Shown piece after piece: positions 56,252 through 64,000 of a DNA stretch of 64,000 bases (position 1 is the first letter of the stretch; the number at the start of each line of letters is the position of its first letter). The position numbers were made by a program, and so were the translations under genes. A model generated the notes under the pieces. It did not search any database. It was not told the DNA's origin and saw nothing but the letters and a program-made list of their open reading frames with translations. Source of the DNA: Leuconostoc mesenteroides subsp. mesenteroides ATCC 8293 (GTDB lineage Bacteria; Bacillota; Bacilli; Lactobacillales; Lactobacillaceae); the NCBI RefSeq assembly GCF_000014445.1, contig NC_008531.1, forward strand, positions 217,001 through 281,000. The letters are read 5' to 3'.

Positions 56252-56606
56252 GGGTCTGTTTTTGGAATTCGACAGGTCGTTTAGAGCATTGATTGCGTTT
56301 CGCCATCCGGGCGCAAAACGGGCAGAAATTTTAACTGCAAAAAACGAAAACTCTTTCGCTATCGCTGCCTAAAAACCAGTGATGCGTAGCTTAATCTTGG
56401 TTGCTGGCGTCTGAGGTTAGGCCATAAAAGGCCAGATCGTACTGCTTCTTACATCTGGAAAAGCAGTATTAAATCAATCAGGTTAGTTATATTGAAGAGC
56501 CTTGAGCTATGGCAGACAATATAATGAACTACAAATAATAGCCCTATAAACGTAGATATTGGTGTATCGGGCGATTTGGACAGGGGTTCGACTCCCCTCA
56601 GATCCA
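56252..56606 (+). ncRNA. ssrA: Transfer-messenger RNA
   Basis: The tRNA-like ends pair (GGGTCTG with CAGATCC, discriminator A), with GGAATTCGACAGG at the 5' side and GGTTCGACTCCCC in the T-arm. The tag frame at 56337-56372 codes AKNENSFAIAA then TAA, the usual ANxENxFAxAA-type degradation tag. It rescues stalled ribosomes with SmpB. The gene has one piece. CCA is not encoded beyond the discriminator. Confidence 0.96.
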
Positions 56607-56619
56607 TTTAGTATTTCAT

Positions 56620-56662
56620 GGCGTTGCATAAGGTTTCAAAAACCTTGATGTAGCGCTTTTTC
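56620..56662 (+). terminator. Terminator of tmRNA
   Basis: A long imperfect stem (GGCGTTGCATAAGGTTT with AAACCTTGATGTAGCGCT, one bulge) ends in TTTTT. Confidence 0.75.
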
Positions 56663-56695
56663 TTATGAAAAACGTTGATTGTGAGGAAAAGTAAA

Positions 56696-57196
56696 ATGGA
56701 GTCACTCAACTTAATTGAAGGCGTTGTTGCACGTATGTACCAATGTGACGTAACACGAGTATCAGAAGAATCACAAAATAACGAATATGAAGGGACAACT
56801 TTATTTGTTGGTAACAAAAGTCTTCGTATCCGTTTGGCGAAGAAAACACCTACTAAACAAGGATACTTTGTCGTGTTGTGGGAAAAAGACGACAGAGGTC
56901 AAAATAAACCATTTGATGCGTACAATAGTCCTGAGTTATTAGTGGTTTGTGTGATAGATAATCAGCAAAAGGGAGTCTTCATTTTTCCTAAAGTGTTACT
57001 GGTACAACAGAAAATATTGAGTTCGCAGCAAACCAAAGGAAAAATGGCTTTCAGAGTTTATCCAGATTGGGTAGTTGAATTAAATAAAACTGCTCAGCAA
57101 ACACAAACATGGCAGAAAAATTACTTTGTGGATTTGTCAACTGATCAAGTTGATGAAGATAGGTTTAAAAGATTGCTTTCTAAATCTAACTGTTGA
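56696..57196 (+). CDS. MepB family protein
   Basis: The 166-residue protein shows EYEGTTLF, RIRLAKKTPTKQGYFVVLWEK and PFDAYNSPELLVV, all typical of the MepB family. The founding gene accompanies the MepA efflux pump in Staphylococcus aureus but has no known activity. GAGG is 9 nt before the ATG at 56696. It is a lone gene between tmRNA and the valS leader. Confidence 0.82.
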   Translation: MESLNLIEGVVARMYQCDVTRVSEESQNNEYEGTTLFVGNKSLRIRLAKKTPTKQGYFVVLWEKDDRGQNKPFDAYNSPELLVVCVIDNQQKGVFIFPKVLLVQQKILSSQQTKGKMAFRVYPDWVVELNKTAQQTQTWQKNYFVDLSTDQVDEDRFKRLLSKSNC

Positions 57197-57228
57197 TTAA
57201 GATACTATGAAATAAATACCAGTTATGC

Positions 57229-57481
57229 AGCGTCTTGAATATCTGCTTGACGAACTGTCTAATTTACGGTAACATTAAAATAATCTTAGAGGATTAAGCA
57301 AGCGCACGTCTAGAGAGTTGATGTTTAGTGGAAATCAATCGTGTTAATGCCCAAGGTTGCTGAGAATTATAATTAATCATATTAAATAAATAAGCGGTCG
57401 TTTAAAAACGACAAATTAGGTGGTACCACGGTAGAAAGATCGTCCTAATCTCTGTAATTTGAGATTAGGACGATCTTTTTT
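57229..57481 (+). promoter_or_regulatory. T-box riboswitch of valS
   Basis: The leader has AGAGAG with a TTGAT/ATCAA apical hairpin, the T-box GGTGGTACCACGG (57419-57431) and an 18-bp terminator stem (57435-57452 with 57461-57478) followed by T. Val codons GTG (57341-57343) and GTT (57343-57345) lie where the specifier is expected; either could pair with tRNA-Val. Uncharged tRNA-Val would stabilise the antiterminator and allow valS expression. Confidence 0.88.
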
Positions 57482-57512
57482 CGTGTTACGACTTAAAAGA
57501 AAGGAATTAACA

Positions 57513-60197
57513 ATGCGTGATATTGATATGTCAACAAAGTATGATCCAACTTCTGTTGAAGCTGGCCGTTATGACAACTGGCAAAGCAAAAAGTTATTTG
57601 CACCCGAATCAAACAAAGAAATTCAAGGCAATGAGCCAGAACCTTATTCTATTGTCATTCCACCTCCTAACGTTACCGGAAAACTTCATTTAGGGCATGC
57701 ATGGGATACGACATTACAAGACATGATTATTCGCCAAAAGCGGATGCAAGGATTTGATACCTTGTGGTTGCCCGGAATGGATCACGCTGGTATTGCAACG
57801 CAGGCAAAAGTTGAACAAAGATTACGTGGTGAAGGTGTTTCACGTTACGATTTGGGTCGTGAAAAATTTGTTGAACAAGTATGGGACTGGAAAAACGAGT
57901 ATGCTACTACCATCAAGCAACAATGGGGTAAGATGGGGCTGTCACTTGACTTTGACCGCGAGCGCTTTACGCTTGATGAAGGTCTGAATAAGGCTGTTAA
58001 CAAGGTATTTATTGATCTATACAATAAAGGATTAATTTACCGTGGGGAATATATCATTAACTGGGACCCACAGGCAAGAACTGCCTTATCTGACATTGAA
58101 GTTATTTATCAAGATGATGCTGGCGCATTTTATCACGTTAAGTATCCATTTACAGATGGGACAACATTCGATGGAAAAGATTACATTGAAATTGCAACAA
58201 CTCGTCCAGAAACAATGTTTGGGGATGTCGCTGTTGCGGTTCATCCTAGCGATGAACGATACAAAGATTTAATTGGTAAAAAGGTTTTGGTGCCATTAGT
58301 TGGTCGTGAAATTCCAATTATTGCAGATGAGTATGTAGAAAAAGATTTTGGTACTGGTATGGTGAAAATAACACCAGCCCATGATCCTAATGATTTCCAA
58401 GTGGGTAATCGTCACGATTTGGAACGCATTAATACGATGACTGAAGACGGTCATTTAAATGAATTTGCTGGTAAATACAATGGCATGGATCGTTTCGATG
58501 CTCGTAAAGCAATTGCCGCTGACCTTGAAGCTGGCGATTACATGCTAAAAGTAGACCCAATTGTTCATTCTGTTGGTCATTCAGAGCGTACAGGTGTTCA
58601 GGTTGAATCACGTCTATCAACGCAATGGTTTGTTAAAATGGAACCATTGGCTAAACAAATTTTAGACATGCAAAAGAATGACGATGAAAAGGTTGAATTT
58701 GTACCAGCACGTTTTGAAGATACATTTTCACGCTGGATGGAAAATATTCGTGACTGGGTTATTTCACGTCAATTGTGGTGGGGTCATCAAATTCCTGCTT
58801 GGTACAAAAATAAAGGAACAGATCAAGAAGAATTATATGTTGGTACTGAAGCACCAGCAGGTGACGGCTGGGAGCGTGATCCGGATGTTTTGGACACATG
58901 GTTTTCATCTGCTCTATGGCCATTTTCAACCATGGGTTGGCCAGAAAAGCTAGACGGTGACTTCGCCCGTTATTATCCAACAAATACATTAGTAACTGGC
59001 TATGATATTATTTTCTTCTGGGTAGCACGGATGATGTTCCAGGGGAAAGAATTTACTGGACAACGACCTTTTAAAAATGTCTTGATTCATGGTTTAATTC
59101 GTGATGGTGAAGGGCGTAAAATGTCGAAATCATTGGGTAATGGCGTTGACCCGATGGATGTTATTGAAAAATATGGTGCTGATGCATTACGTTGGTTCCT
59201 AGTAACGGGATCAACTCCGGGACAAGATTTACGATTTACTTACGAAAAGATGGATTCGGCTTGGAACTTCATTAACAAAATTTGGAATGCGTCACGTTAT
59301 GTTATTATGAATTTGGATGAAGATACACCATCTACGTTACCAGATATGAGTCAATTAACATTAGCTGATCAATGGATTTTGTCACGTTTGAATACAGTGG
59401 TTACGAATGTAACACGTAATTTTGACAAATTCGAGTTTGGTGAAGCAGGACGTGAGTTGTACAACTTCATTTGGTCTGATTTTGCTGATTGGTATATCGA
59501 AATGACCAAGGAAACTTTGAATGGTGATCAAGATAAGGCACCAGTTCAGCAAACATTGGCCTACGTATTGGATCAGACATTACGTCTATTACAACCAATC
59601 ATGCCATTTGTTACTGAAGCTATTTGGCAGGAAATGCCAGCTCAAAATGGCAGCGAAGCCGATTTTGCTATTGTAAAATATCCGGTCGTGCGCGAAGAGT
59701 TAAGCAATCCTGACGCAGAACAAGCCTTCAAATCGTTGCAGGATTTGATTGTAGCTGTTCGTAATATCCGAGCAGAAGCAAATGCACCAATGTCTACACC
59801 AATTGATTTAATGATTCAAACCACGGATGATAATTTGAAGCACATTTTTGAAGCGAATGCTGATTATATTAATCGTTTTGCTCACCCTAAAACGTTAATA
59901 ATCAGTGATGATGTGCAAGCTCCTAATTTGGCAATGTCACAAGTAATTTCAGGTGCTGAAATTTATGTTCCACTGGCTGAGCTGATTGACATTGACGAAG
60001 AAATAACACGCTTACAAACTGAAGTGAAAAAATTTTCTGGGGAAGTAAAACGAGCTGAAGGAAAACTAGGAAATGATAAGTTCGTTTCTGGGGCCCCTGA
60101 AGCGGTTGTTGCTGCGGAAAAAGAAAAATTAGCTGATTGGCAAGCCAAACTTAACGCAACAGAAGAAAGATTACAGACATTAAAGGCAAATCAATAG
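57513..60197 (+). CDS. valS: Valine--tRNA ligase
   Basis: This class I synthetase has 894 residues from the ATG at 57513, with AAAGGA 8 nt upstream. Motifs: [15 protein letters not shown] (HIGH type), the CP1 editing domain, KMSKSLGN and a C-terminal coiled coil (about residues 830-894, [20 protein letters not shown]). Codons upstream of 57513 lie in the T-box terminator and are rejected. It charges tRNA-Val. Confidence 0.96.
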   Translation: MRDIDMSTKYDPTSVEAGRYDNWQSKKLFAPESNKEIQGNEPEPYSIVIPPPNVTGKLHLGHAWDTTLQDMIIRQKRMQGFDTLWLPGMDHAGIATQAKVEQRLRGEGVSRYDLGREKFVEQVWDWKNEYATTIKQQWGKMGLSLDFDRERFTLDEGLNKAVNKVFIDLYNKGLIYRGEYIINWDPQARTALSDIEVIYQDDAGAFYHVKYPFTDGTTFDGKDYIEIATTRPETMFGDVAVAVHPSDERYKDLIGKKVLVPLVGREIPIIADEYVEKDFGTGMVKITPAHDPNDFQVGNRHDLERINTMTEDGHLNEFAGKYNGMDRFDARKAIAADLEAGDYMLKVDPIVHSVGHSERTGVQVESRLSTQWFVKMEPLAKQILDMQKNDDEKVEFVPARFEDTFSRWMENIRDWVISRQLWWGHQIPAWYKNKGTDQEELYVGTEAPAGDGWERDPDVLDTWFSSALWPFSTMGWPEKLDGDFARYYPTNTLVTGYDIIFFWVARMMFQGKEFTGQRPFKNVLIHGLIRDGEGRKMSKSLGNGVDPMDVIEKYGADALRWFLVTGSTPGQDLRFTYEKMDSAWNFINKIWNASRYVIMNLDEDTPSTLPDMSQLTLADQWILSRLNTVVTNVTRNFDKFEFGEAGRELYNFIWSDFADWYIEMTKETLNGDQDKAPVQQTLAYVLDQTLRLLQPIMPFVTEAIWQEMPAQNGSEADFAIVKYPVVREELSNPDAEQAFKSLQDLIVAVRNIRAEANAPMSTPIDLMIQTTDDNLKHIFEANADYINRFAHPKTLIISDDVQAPNLAMSQVISGAEIYVPLAELIDIDEEITRLQTEVKKFSGEVKRAEGKLGNDKFVSGAPEAVVAAEKEKLADWQAKLNATEERLQTLKANQ

Positions 60198-60204
60198 AAA
60201 TTAT

Positions 60205-60232
60205 AAAATCACTCTTAACAGGGTGATTTTAT
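60205..60232 (+). terminator. Putative terminator of valS
   Basis: AAAATCACTC, loop TTAACA, GGGTGATTTT, then a T/A-rich tail; one G-T pair. Confidence 0.65.
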
Positions 60233-60376
60233 TTATTATTTGACAAGGTAATGAGCAATAGTTTTGTATGGTAAAAAAATCAAGTAGTGGACTTTTTTCT
60301 TAAATTCGATACAATAGTTAGAGTATAAAATAGCGTGTAATATATGGCAGTATGCAATTTTTTAAGGAGAGTTACA

Positions 60377-61345
60377 ATGTCCGGAAGTAAAATACTCGCA
60401 AGTGCACATTATGTACCTAGAGACATCGTGACTAATAATGATTTAGCAAAAATCATAGATACCAGTGACGAGTGGATTCAGGCTCATACTGGTATCAAAA
60501 CGCGACATATATCATTGCAAGGTGAAAATACGAGTGATTTAGCGACACGTGCCGCGGAGTCAGTATTGAGCCAAACTGATATTAAACCAGAAGATATTGA
60601 TTTAATTATTGTAACAACATTTACCCCAGATGGATTGGCACCATCAACGGCAGCATTAGTACAGCGCAATTTACATGCTGAAAATGCTTGGGCCTACGAT
60701 ATTGTAACAGCTTGCTCAGGGTTTGTTTTTGGGTTGAGCACAGCTGACAAGTTTATTAAATCTGGTCAATATAAGAATGCATTAGTCATTTCTGCGGAAG
60801 TCAACTCCAAAATGATGGATTTCAAGGATCGCACCAGTACTGTCTTTTTTGGAGACGGTGCAGGAGCAGTGCTGATGACAGCTGATGATTCCGGTATTGT
60901 GGAAGCTGAAAAAATGCACACAATCGGGAATGCCGATGTTGTACATTCAGGGCGAATAGCACCACTGACAAGTCTATCTGTGGATAACTATCCAAAAATA
61001 GATGCTTTTTCACAACAAGGACGTAATGTATTTGATGAAGTAACAACTATTGTTCCAGATCATATCCGCAATTTTTTGAGCGAACATAATTTATCAACTA
61101 GTGATATTGATTACTTTATACCCCATCAAGCAAATTTACGTTTGATCGAGTATATTGCAAATGATCTCGGCGAACCAATGACAAAGTTTTCAACAAACGT
61201 TGTTACGAATGGTAATACATCATCTGCTGGGATCGCTATTGGACTAGATGAATTAAATAAGTCAGTTAGCTTAAAAGGAAAACGGGTATTGCTAACTGGA
61301 TTCGGTGCTGGCTTTACTTATGGCAGCATGCTTTTACAATTTTAA
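60377..61345 (+). CDS. fabH: 3-oxoacyl-ACP synthase III (second FabH)
   Basis: The 322-residue KAS III has catalytic Cys in VTACSGFVFG, His in IPHQANLRL and Asn in NGNTSSAGIA. It is clearly a paralogue of the gene at 46728-47699 but differs at many positions. AAGGAGAG is 5-6 nt before the ATG at 60377. It is outside the fab cluster, with its own terminator, so it may use another primer such as a branched acyl-CoA; that is speculation. Confidence 0.92.
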   Translation: MSGSKILASAHYVPRDIVTNNDLAKIIDTSDEWIQAHTGIKTRHISLQGENTSDLATRAAESVLSQTDIKPEDIDLIIVTTFTPDGLAPSTAALVQRNLHAENAWAYDIVTACSGFVFGLSTADKFIKSGQYKNALVISAEVNSKMMDFKDRTSTVFFGDGAGAVLMTADDSGIVEAEKMHTIGNADVVHSGRIAPLTSLSVDNYPKIDAFSQQGRNVFDEVTTIVPDHIRNFLSEHNLSTSDIDYFIPHQANLRLIEYIANDLGEPMTKFSTNVVTNGNTSSAGIAIGLDELNKSVSLKGKRVLLTGFGAGFTYGSMLLQF

Positions 61346-61384
61346 AGAAAACCTTAAGAGTTTTAGTTGGATTTAATAATATTG

Positions 61385-61430
61385 AAATGGTGAAAAAATG
61401 CAAAATGAAGCGTACTTTTTCACCATTTTT
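61385..61430 (+). terminator. Terminator of the second fabH
   Basis: AAATGGTGAAAAA pairs with TTTTTCACCATTT over an 18-nt loop, followed by T. Confidence 0.78.
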
Positions 61431-61663
61431 ATGTGGAATGAGTTCATTTTTAAATTATTAAAAGGTCTTAAAATACCTATATATCAACGTTTATTCGAGT
61501 ATGACATATTTCAGTAATATTGTTACAATATTGATATAGTCGCACAATACACACGTTACAACAAACGGATATACTAATTAATGTTATTAAGATTTGCTTA
61601 ACAGTAAATCTAAAATTTAATTATTACGAGTTAATACAATTCATTCAGGAGTTACATAAGAAT
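61431..61663 (+). promoter_or_regulatory. Upstream region of the LysM-CAP gene
   Basis: The gap from 61346 to 61663 has no gene. After the fabH terminator it holds a 17-nt palindrome AATATTGTTACAATATT (61516-61532), a further GTTACAA at 61555-61561, and AGGAG 12 nt before the ATG. The palindrome may be an operator. GTTACAAA is also present upstream of the next LysM gene (about 63358). Confidence 0.45.
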
Positions 61664-62974
61664 ATGGGTAAATTTTTTAAGAAGACTTTATTGACTACTG
61701 CAGCTGGTGCTGCGGCCTTTGTTGGTGGACATGCAGCAGCTTCTGCTGATACAGTAGAAGTGCAATCAGGCGACACTTTGTCAAAAATTGCAGCAGCAAA
61801 CAATACTACTGTTGATGCGTTAGCTAAGGCTAATGGAATTAGCAACAAAGATTTGATTTTAGCAGGTTCATCACTAGAAATTAACGCAACACAAGAAGTT
61901 TCTGGTTTATCAGAAGACGGTACATCATATACAGTGCAATCAGGTGATACATTATCAAAGATTGCTGAAAAAACTGGTGTAGATGTATCAGTATTGTCTT
62001 CATTGAATAGTTTGTCAAATACTGACCTTGTTTTGACTGGACAAGAATTGTCATTGAAGGCTTCAACTACTCAAGCAACCAGTTCAGCTGCTACAACTGT
62101 GACAGCAGCTTCTGCACAATCTTCATCGGTTGACACAAGTAATTTGAAATATATTGCAGCAGCTGATACAGACAGCAATAACTTTATGACGCTTGATGAA
62201 TATAATACATATGTTGCAAATGGTGGCTCAACATCATCAGCTGCGACAGAATCATCAGCTTCATCAGCAAGCGCTTCATCAGCTACAGAAGATATCACAT
62301 ATATTGCAGCAGCAGATTCAGATAATGATGGTTACATGACAATGGCTGAGTATAATGCATACAAAGCTAACGGTGGGTCAACATCATCATCAGCGCAAGC
62401 CACCACATCAACGGCCTCATCTTCAGCAAGCACATCAAGTGCTTCATCATCAACTAGTGACAATATCACTTATGTTGCTGCGGCTGACACTAATAATGAT
62501 GGCTACATGACAATGGCTGAGTACAATGCGTACAAGGCTAATGGCGGTTCAACATCTAGCGCATCATCAGCTTCTTCGTCAACGCAAACGACAACTACTA
62601 ATACTACTGCCACTGCAACAACAACTAACGTTTCAACTGGTAGCACAACGGCAGATGCAACAATCAACGCATGGAATGCAAAGCGTGCAGAATTAGGATT
62701 ATCACCCGTTACAATTTCTGCATCATTGACTTCACAAGCTCAAAGTCGCGCACAATCAATTGGAACATCGTCAAACTGGTTTAGTACACATATGTCTTCC
62801 GGTACTGCTGAAGTTGTTGCAAATGGTTTTGGTGCTGGATCTTCTGTTATTAATGCTTGGTATTATGAAACAGGTATGGTGAACGGCGGGCACACAGCAT
62901 TTATTGTTAACCCTAACTTCACACAAGCAGGTGTTGGCTATTACAACGGTTGGATTGTTATTAACGCACAATAA
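61664..62974 (+). CDS. Secreted LysM x2 / EF-hand x3 / CAP-domain protein
   Basis: The 436-residue protein has a signal peptide (about 1-28, cut near ASA-DT). Two LysM domains (about 30-73 and 88-132) bind peptidoglycan. A Ser/Thr/Ala-rich part follows with three near-identical 26-residue repeats. Each repeat holds a 12-residue EF-hand-like loop: DTDSNNFMTLDE (168-179), DSDNDGYMTMAE (218-229) and DTNNDGYMTMAE (275-286). A CAP/SCP domain (about 330-436) ends the protein. The loops suggest calcium binding outside the cell. The function of the CAP domain is unknown. The next gene starts 1 nt after its stop. Confidence 0.88.
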   Translation: MGKFFKKTLLTTAAGAAAFVGGHAAASADTVEVQSGDTLSKIAAANNTTVDALAKANGISNKDLILAGSSLEINATQEVSGLSEDGTSYTVQSGDTLSKIAEKTGVDVSVLSSLNSLSNTDLVLTGQELSLKASTTQATSSAATTVTAASAQSSSVDTSNLKYIAAADTDSNNFMTLDEYNTYVANGGSTSSAATESSASSASASSATEDITYIAAADSDNDGYMTMAEYNAYKANGGSTSSSAQATTSTASSSASTSSASSSTSDNITYVAAADTNNDGYMTMAEYNAYKANGGSTSSASSASSSTQTTTTNTTATATTTNVSTGSTTADATINAWNAKRAELGLSPVTISASLTSQAQSRAQSIGTSSNWFSTHMSSGTAEVVANGFGAGSSVINAWYYETGMVNGGHTAFIVNPNFTQAGVGYYNGWIVINAQ

Positions 62975-62975
62975 T

Positions 62976-63329
62976 ATGCAAAATGATTATTTAAAATTAG
63001 CATTAGATAACTTAGGAAAAACATTCAACGACTACAATAGTGGTCGTTTTGTTGCTCAACAGCTTATGAGAGCGCAAGTACCATTACCCGAAGGATCGCA
63101 TTGGGATGCTTCACCAGCGCATCTCATTAAACAAATGCATCATTTATTGGGCGTTTTACAAGCGACACCAGGAGATTTGCTATTTTGGGGCACACAGAAT
63201 GCACCATATGAAGTGGGTATTTATGTCGGTGGGAACCACTTTATTGCTGTAAATAACGGGGACCATGTGGCAAAAATTCAAACGTTATCAAGAAACTGGT
63301 ATCCATGTATTGCCGGTTCTATATTTTGA
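62976..63329 (+). CDS. NlpC/P60-like protein lacking catalytic residues
   Basis: The 117-residue protein has the shape of an NlpC/P60 domain: ALDNLGKTF, then a DYNSGRFV segment where DCSGFV is normal (Cys replaced by Asn), LPEGSHWDAS, PGDLLFWG and EVGIYVGGNHFIAV where HVGIYVG is normal (His replaced by Glu). So it is probably not a peptidase. It has no signal peptide. Its ATG follows the LysM-CAP stop by one base with no ribosome site, so it is likely translated by re-initiation. It may be an inactive partner or a decayed gene. Confidence 0.7.
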   Translation: MQNDYLKLALDNLGKTFNDYNSGRFVAQQLMRAQVPLPEGSHWDASPAHLIKQMHHLLGVLQATPGDLLFWGTQNAPYEVGIYVGGNHFIAVNNGDHVAKIQTLSRNWYPCIAGSIF

Positions 63330-63520
63330 CACACAATTGTCATTTAGATGTTTGTTTTGTTACAAAAGAAACTCCTTTGATATATTGACAACAAAGTGCA
63401 AAGTACAGAAAATATCCATGACACAGCGGATTGCTATACTAGGAATTGTCGAGAAGACGGAAAAGAATTTAAATTAAAATATATTACTGAATATGAGTCC
63501 CTATTAGGAGTTTGACTATT

Positions 63521-64000
63521 ATGAAAAAATCTACTATTGCTAAATCTGTCGTTACAGCTGCCGGTGCTTTTGCCGTTGCTGGTGCTGCTCAAGTTTCTGC
63601 TAATACTGTATCAGTTAAAGCTGGTGACACACTTTACAAGATTGCATCAGCAAACGGTACAACTGTTGACGCTTTGGTTAAAGCTAATAACATTTCAAAT
63701 GCTAATTTGATTTTTGTTGGACAGCAACTACAAACTGCATCTTCATCATCAACTACTACACAAAGTTCATCATCAGAGAGCTCAACTACAACAACTTCAT
63801 CATCTAATGGTTCATACACTGTTAAATCAGGTGATACATTAAACAAGATTGCAGCAGCAAATGGTACAACGGTAGCAAATTTGGTAGCAACTAATAACAT
63901 TTCAAATGCTAACTTGATTACTGTTGGTCAAACATTGAAGTTATCAGCTTCATCAACTTCAAGCTCAACAACAACGCAATCATCAACTACGACAACTCAA
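63521..64000 (+). CDS. LysM-domain secreted protein, partial
   Basis: The gene runs off the right edge; 160 codons are visible. A signal peptide (MKKSTIAKSVVTAAGAFAVA, cut near VSA-NT) is followed by LysM 1 (VSVKAGDTLYKIASANG), a Ser/Thr linker and LysM 2 (YTVKSGDTLNKIAAANG), then another Ser/Thr-rich stretch. AGGAG lies 11 nt before the ATG. It is a paralogue of the LysM protein at 61664. The C-terminal domain cannot be seen. Confidence 0.9.
   Translation, partial: MKKSTIAKSVVTAAGAFAVAGAAQVSANTVSVKAGDTLYKIASANGTTVDALVKANNISNANLIFVGQQLQTASSSSTTTQSSSSESSTTTTSSSNGSYTVKSGDTLNKIAAANGTTVANLVATNNISNANLITVGQTLKLSASSTSSSTTTQSSTTTTQ

Noticed and set aside
56200..56700. Phage or island integration at tmRNA
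   Set aside because: tmRNA is a frequent target, but the flanking accA and MepB-like genes are ordinary and no integrase or duplicated 3' end is seen.
61746..62298. Reverse-strand open frames inside the LysM-CAP gene
   Set aside because: They mirror the repetitive Ser/Ala codons of the real gene and have no ribosome site or family match.

Overview
The window looks like a chromosome segment of a Leuconostoc species (low-GC Firmicute, Lactobacillales). The strongest marker is the D-Ala ligase at 6938-8071. It is 377 residues long and has Phe at residue 261, the substitution that makes the Leuconostoc mesenteroides enzyme a D-Ala-D-lactate ligase and underlies intrinsic vancomycin resistance. 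The FabT/FabK-type fatty-acid cluster, the short SRP RNA and the sucrose PTS operon fit this. Species is not determined. I see no phage, IS element, CRISPR array or plasmid functions.

Layout. 1-8.7 kb: 3' end of nrdF, a PAP2 phosphatase, a ketopantoate-reductase-like gene, a VanZ-like gene, then a cell-shape and wall block (DUF1146, mreB, DUF2969, rodA, DUF2785, ddl) and a TetR regulator. 8.7-12.2 kb: rpmG-secE-nusG, rplKA and rplJL with leader structures. 12.3-20.4 kb: rsmC-like, tadA, an HD hydrolase, SRP RNA, dnaX-recR-yaaL-tmk-darA-holB-rsmI and an acyl-ACP thioesterase. 20.4-24.4 kb: galE and feoA-feoB with a small Cys-rich partner. 24.4-30.4 kb: a sucrose cassette (scrR divergent from scrA-scrB-scrK) enclosed by two inverted copies of a structured repeat of about 340 bp. 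30.5-45.7 kb: tRNA-Lys, a VanY-type carboxypeptidase, a deoxynucleoside kinase, proBA, nucleoside hydrolase, ferredoxin-NADP reductase, a nuclease, an HD protein, metG, a decaying biotin locus (birA, bioY, bioA remnant, bioD), gap and a phosphoesterase. 45.7-56.2 kb: a FabT-controlled fab/acc cluster for fatty-acid synthesis, with one of its two fabZ genes frameshifted. 56.2-61.4 kb: tmRNA, a MepB-like gene, T-box and valS, and a second fabH. 61.6-64 kb: secreted LysM proteins, one carrying three EF-hand loops and a CAP domain, next to an NlpC/P60-like protein that lacks its catalytic Cys and His.

How it works together. Sucrose enters through ScrA as sucrose-6-phosphate, ScrB splits it, and ScrK phosphorylates the fructose; ScrR and CcpA-type sites lie in the divergent promoter. 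BirA, a regulatory biotin ligase with a DNA-binding domain, probably controls bioY and the bioA/bioD remnant through two operators of identical geometry, and supplies biotin to AccB in the fab/acc cluster. FabT sites overlap the promoter of that cluster.

The most interesting unexplained signal is the inverted repeat pair around the sucrose genes. Its base differences keep one RNA fold, and only on the strand read outward from the scr genes. Other points: both clamp-loader subunits DnaX and HolB lack the usual Zn-binding Cys cluster, MetG has lost the first His of its HIGH motif, and vanZ and fabF look leaderless or nearly so.
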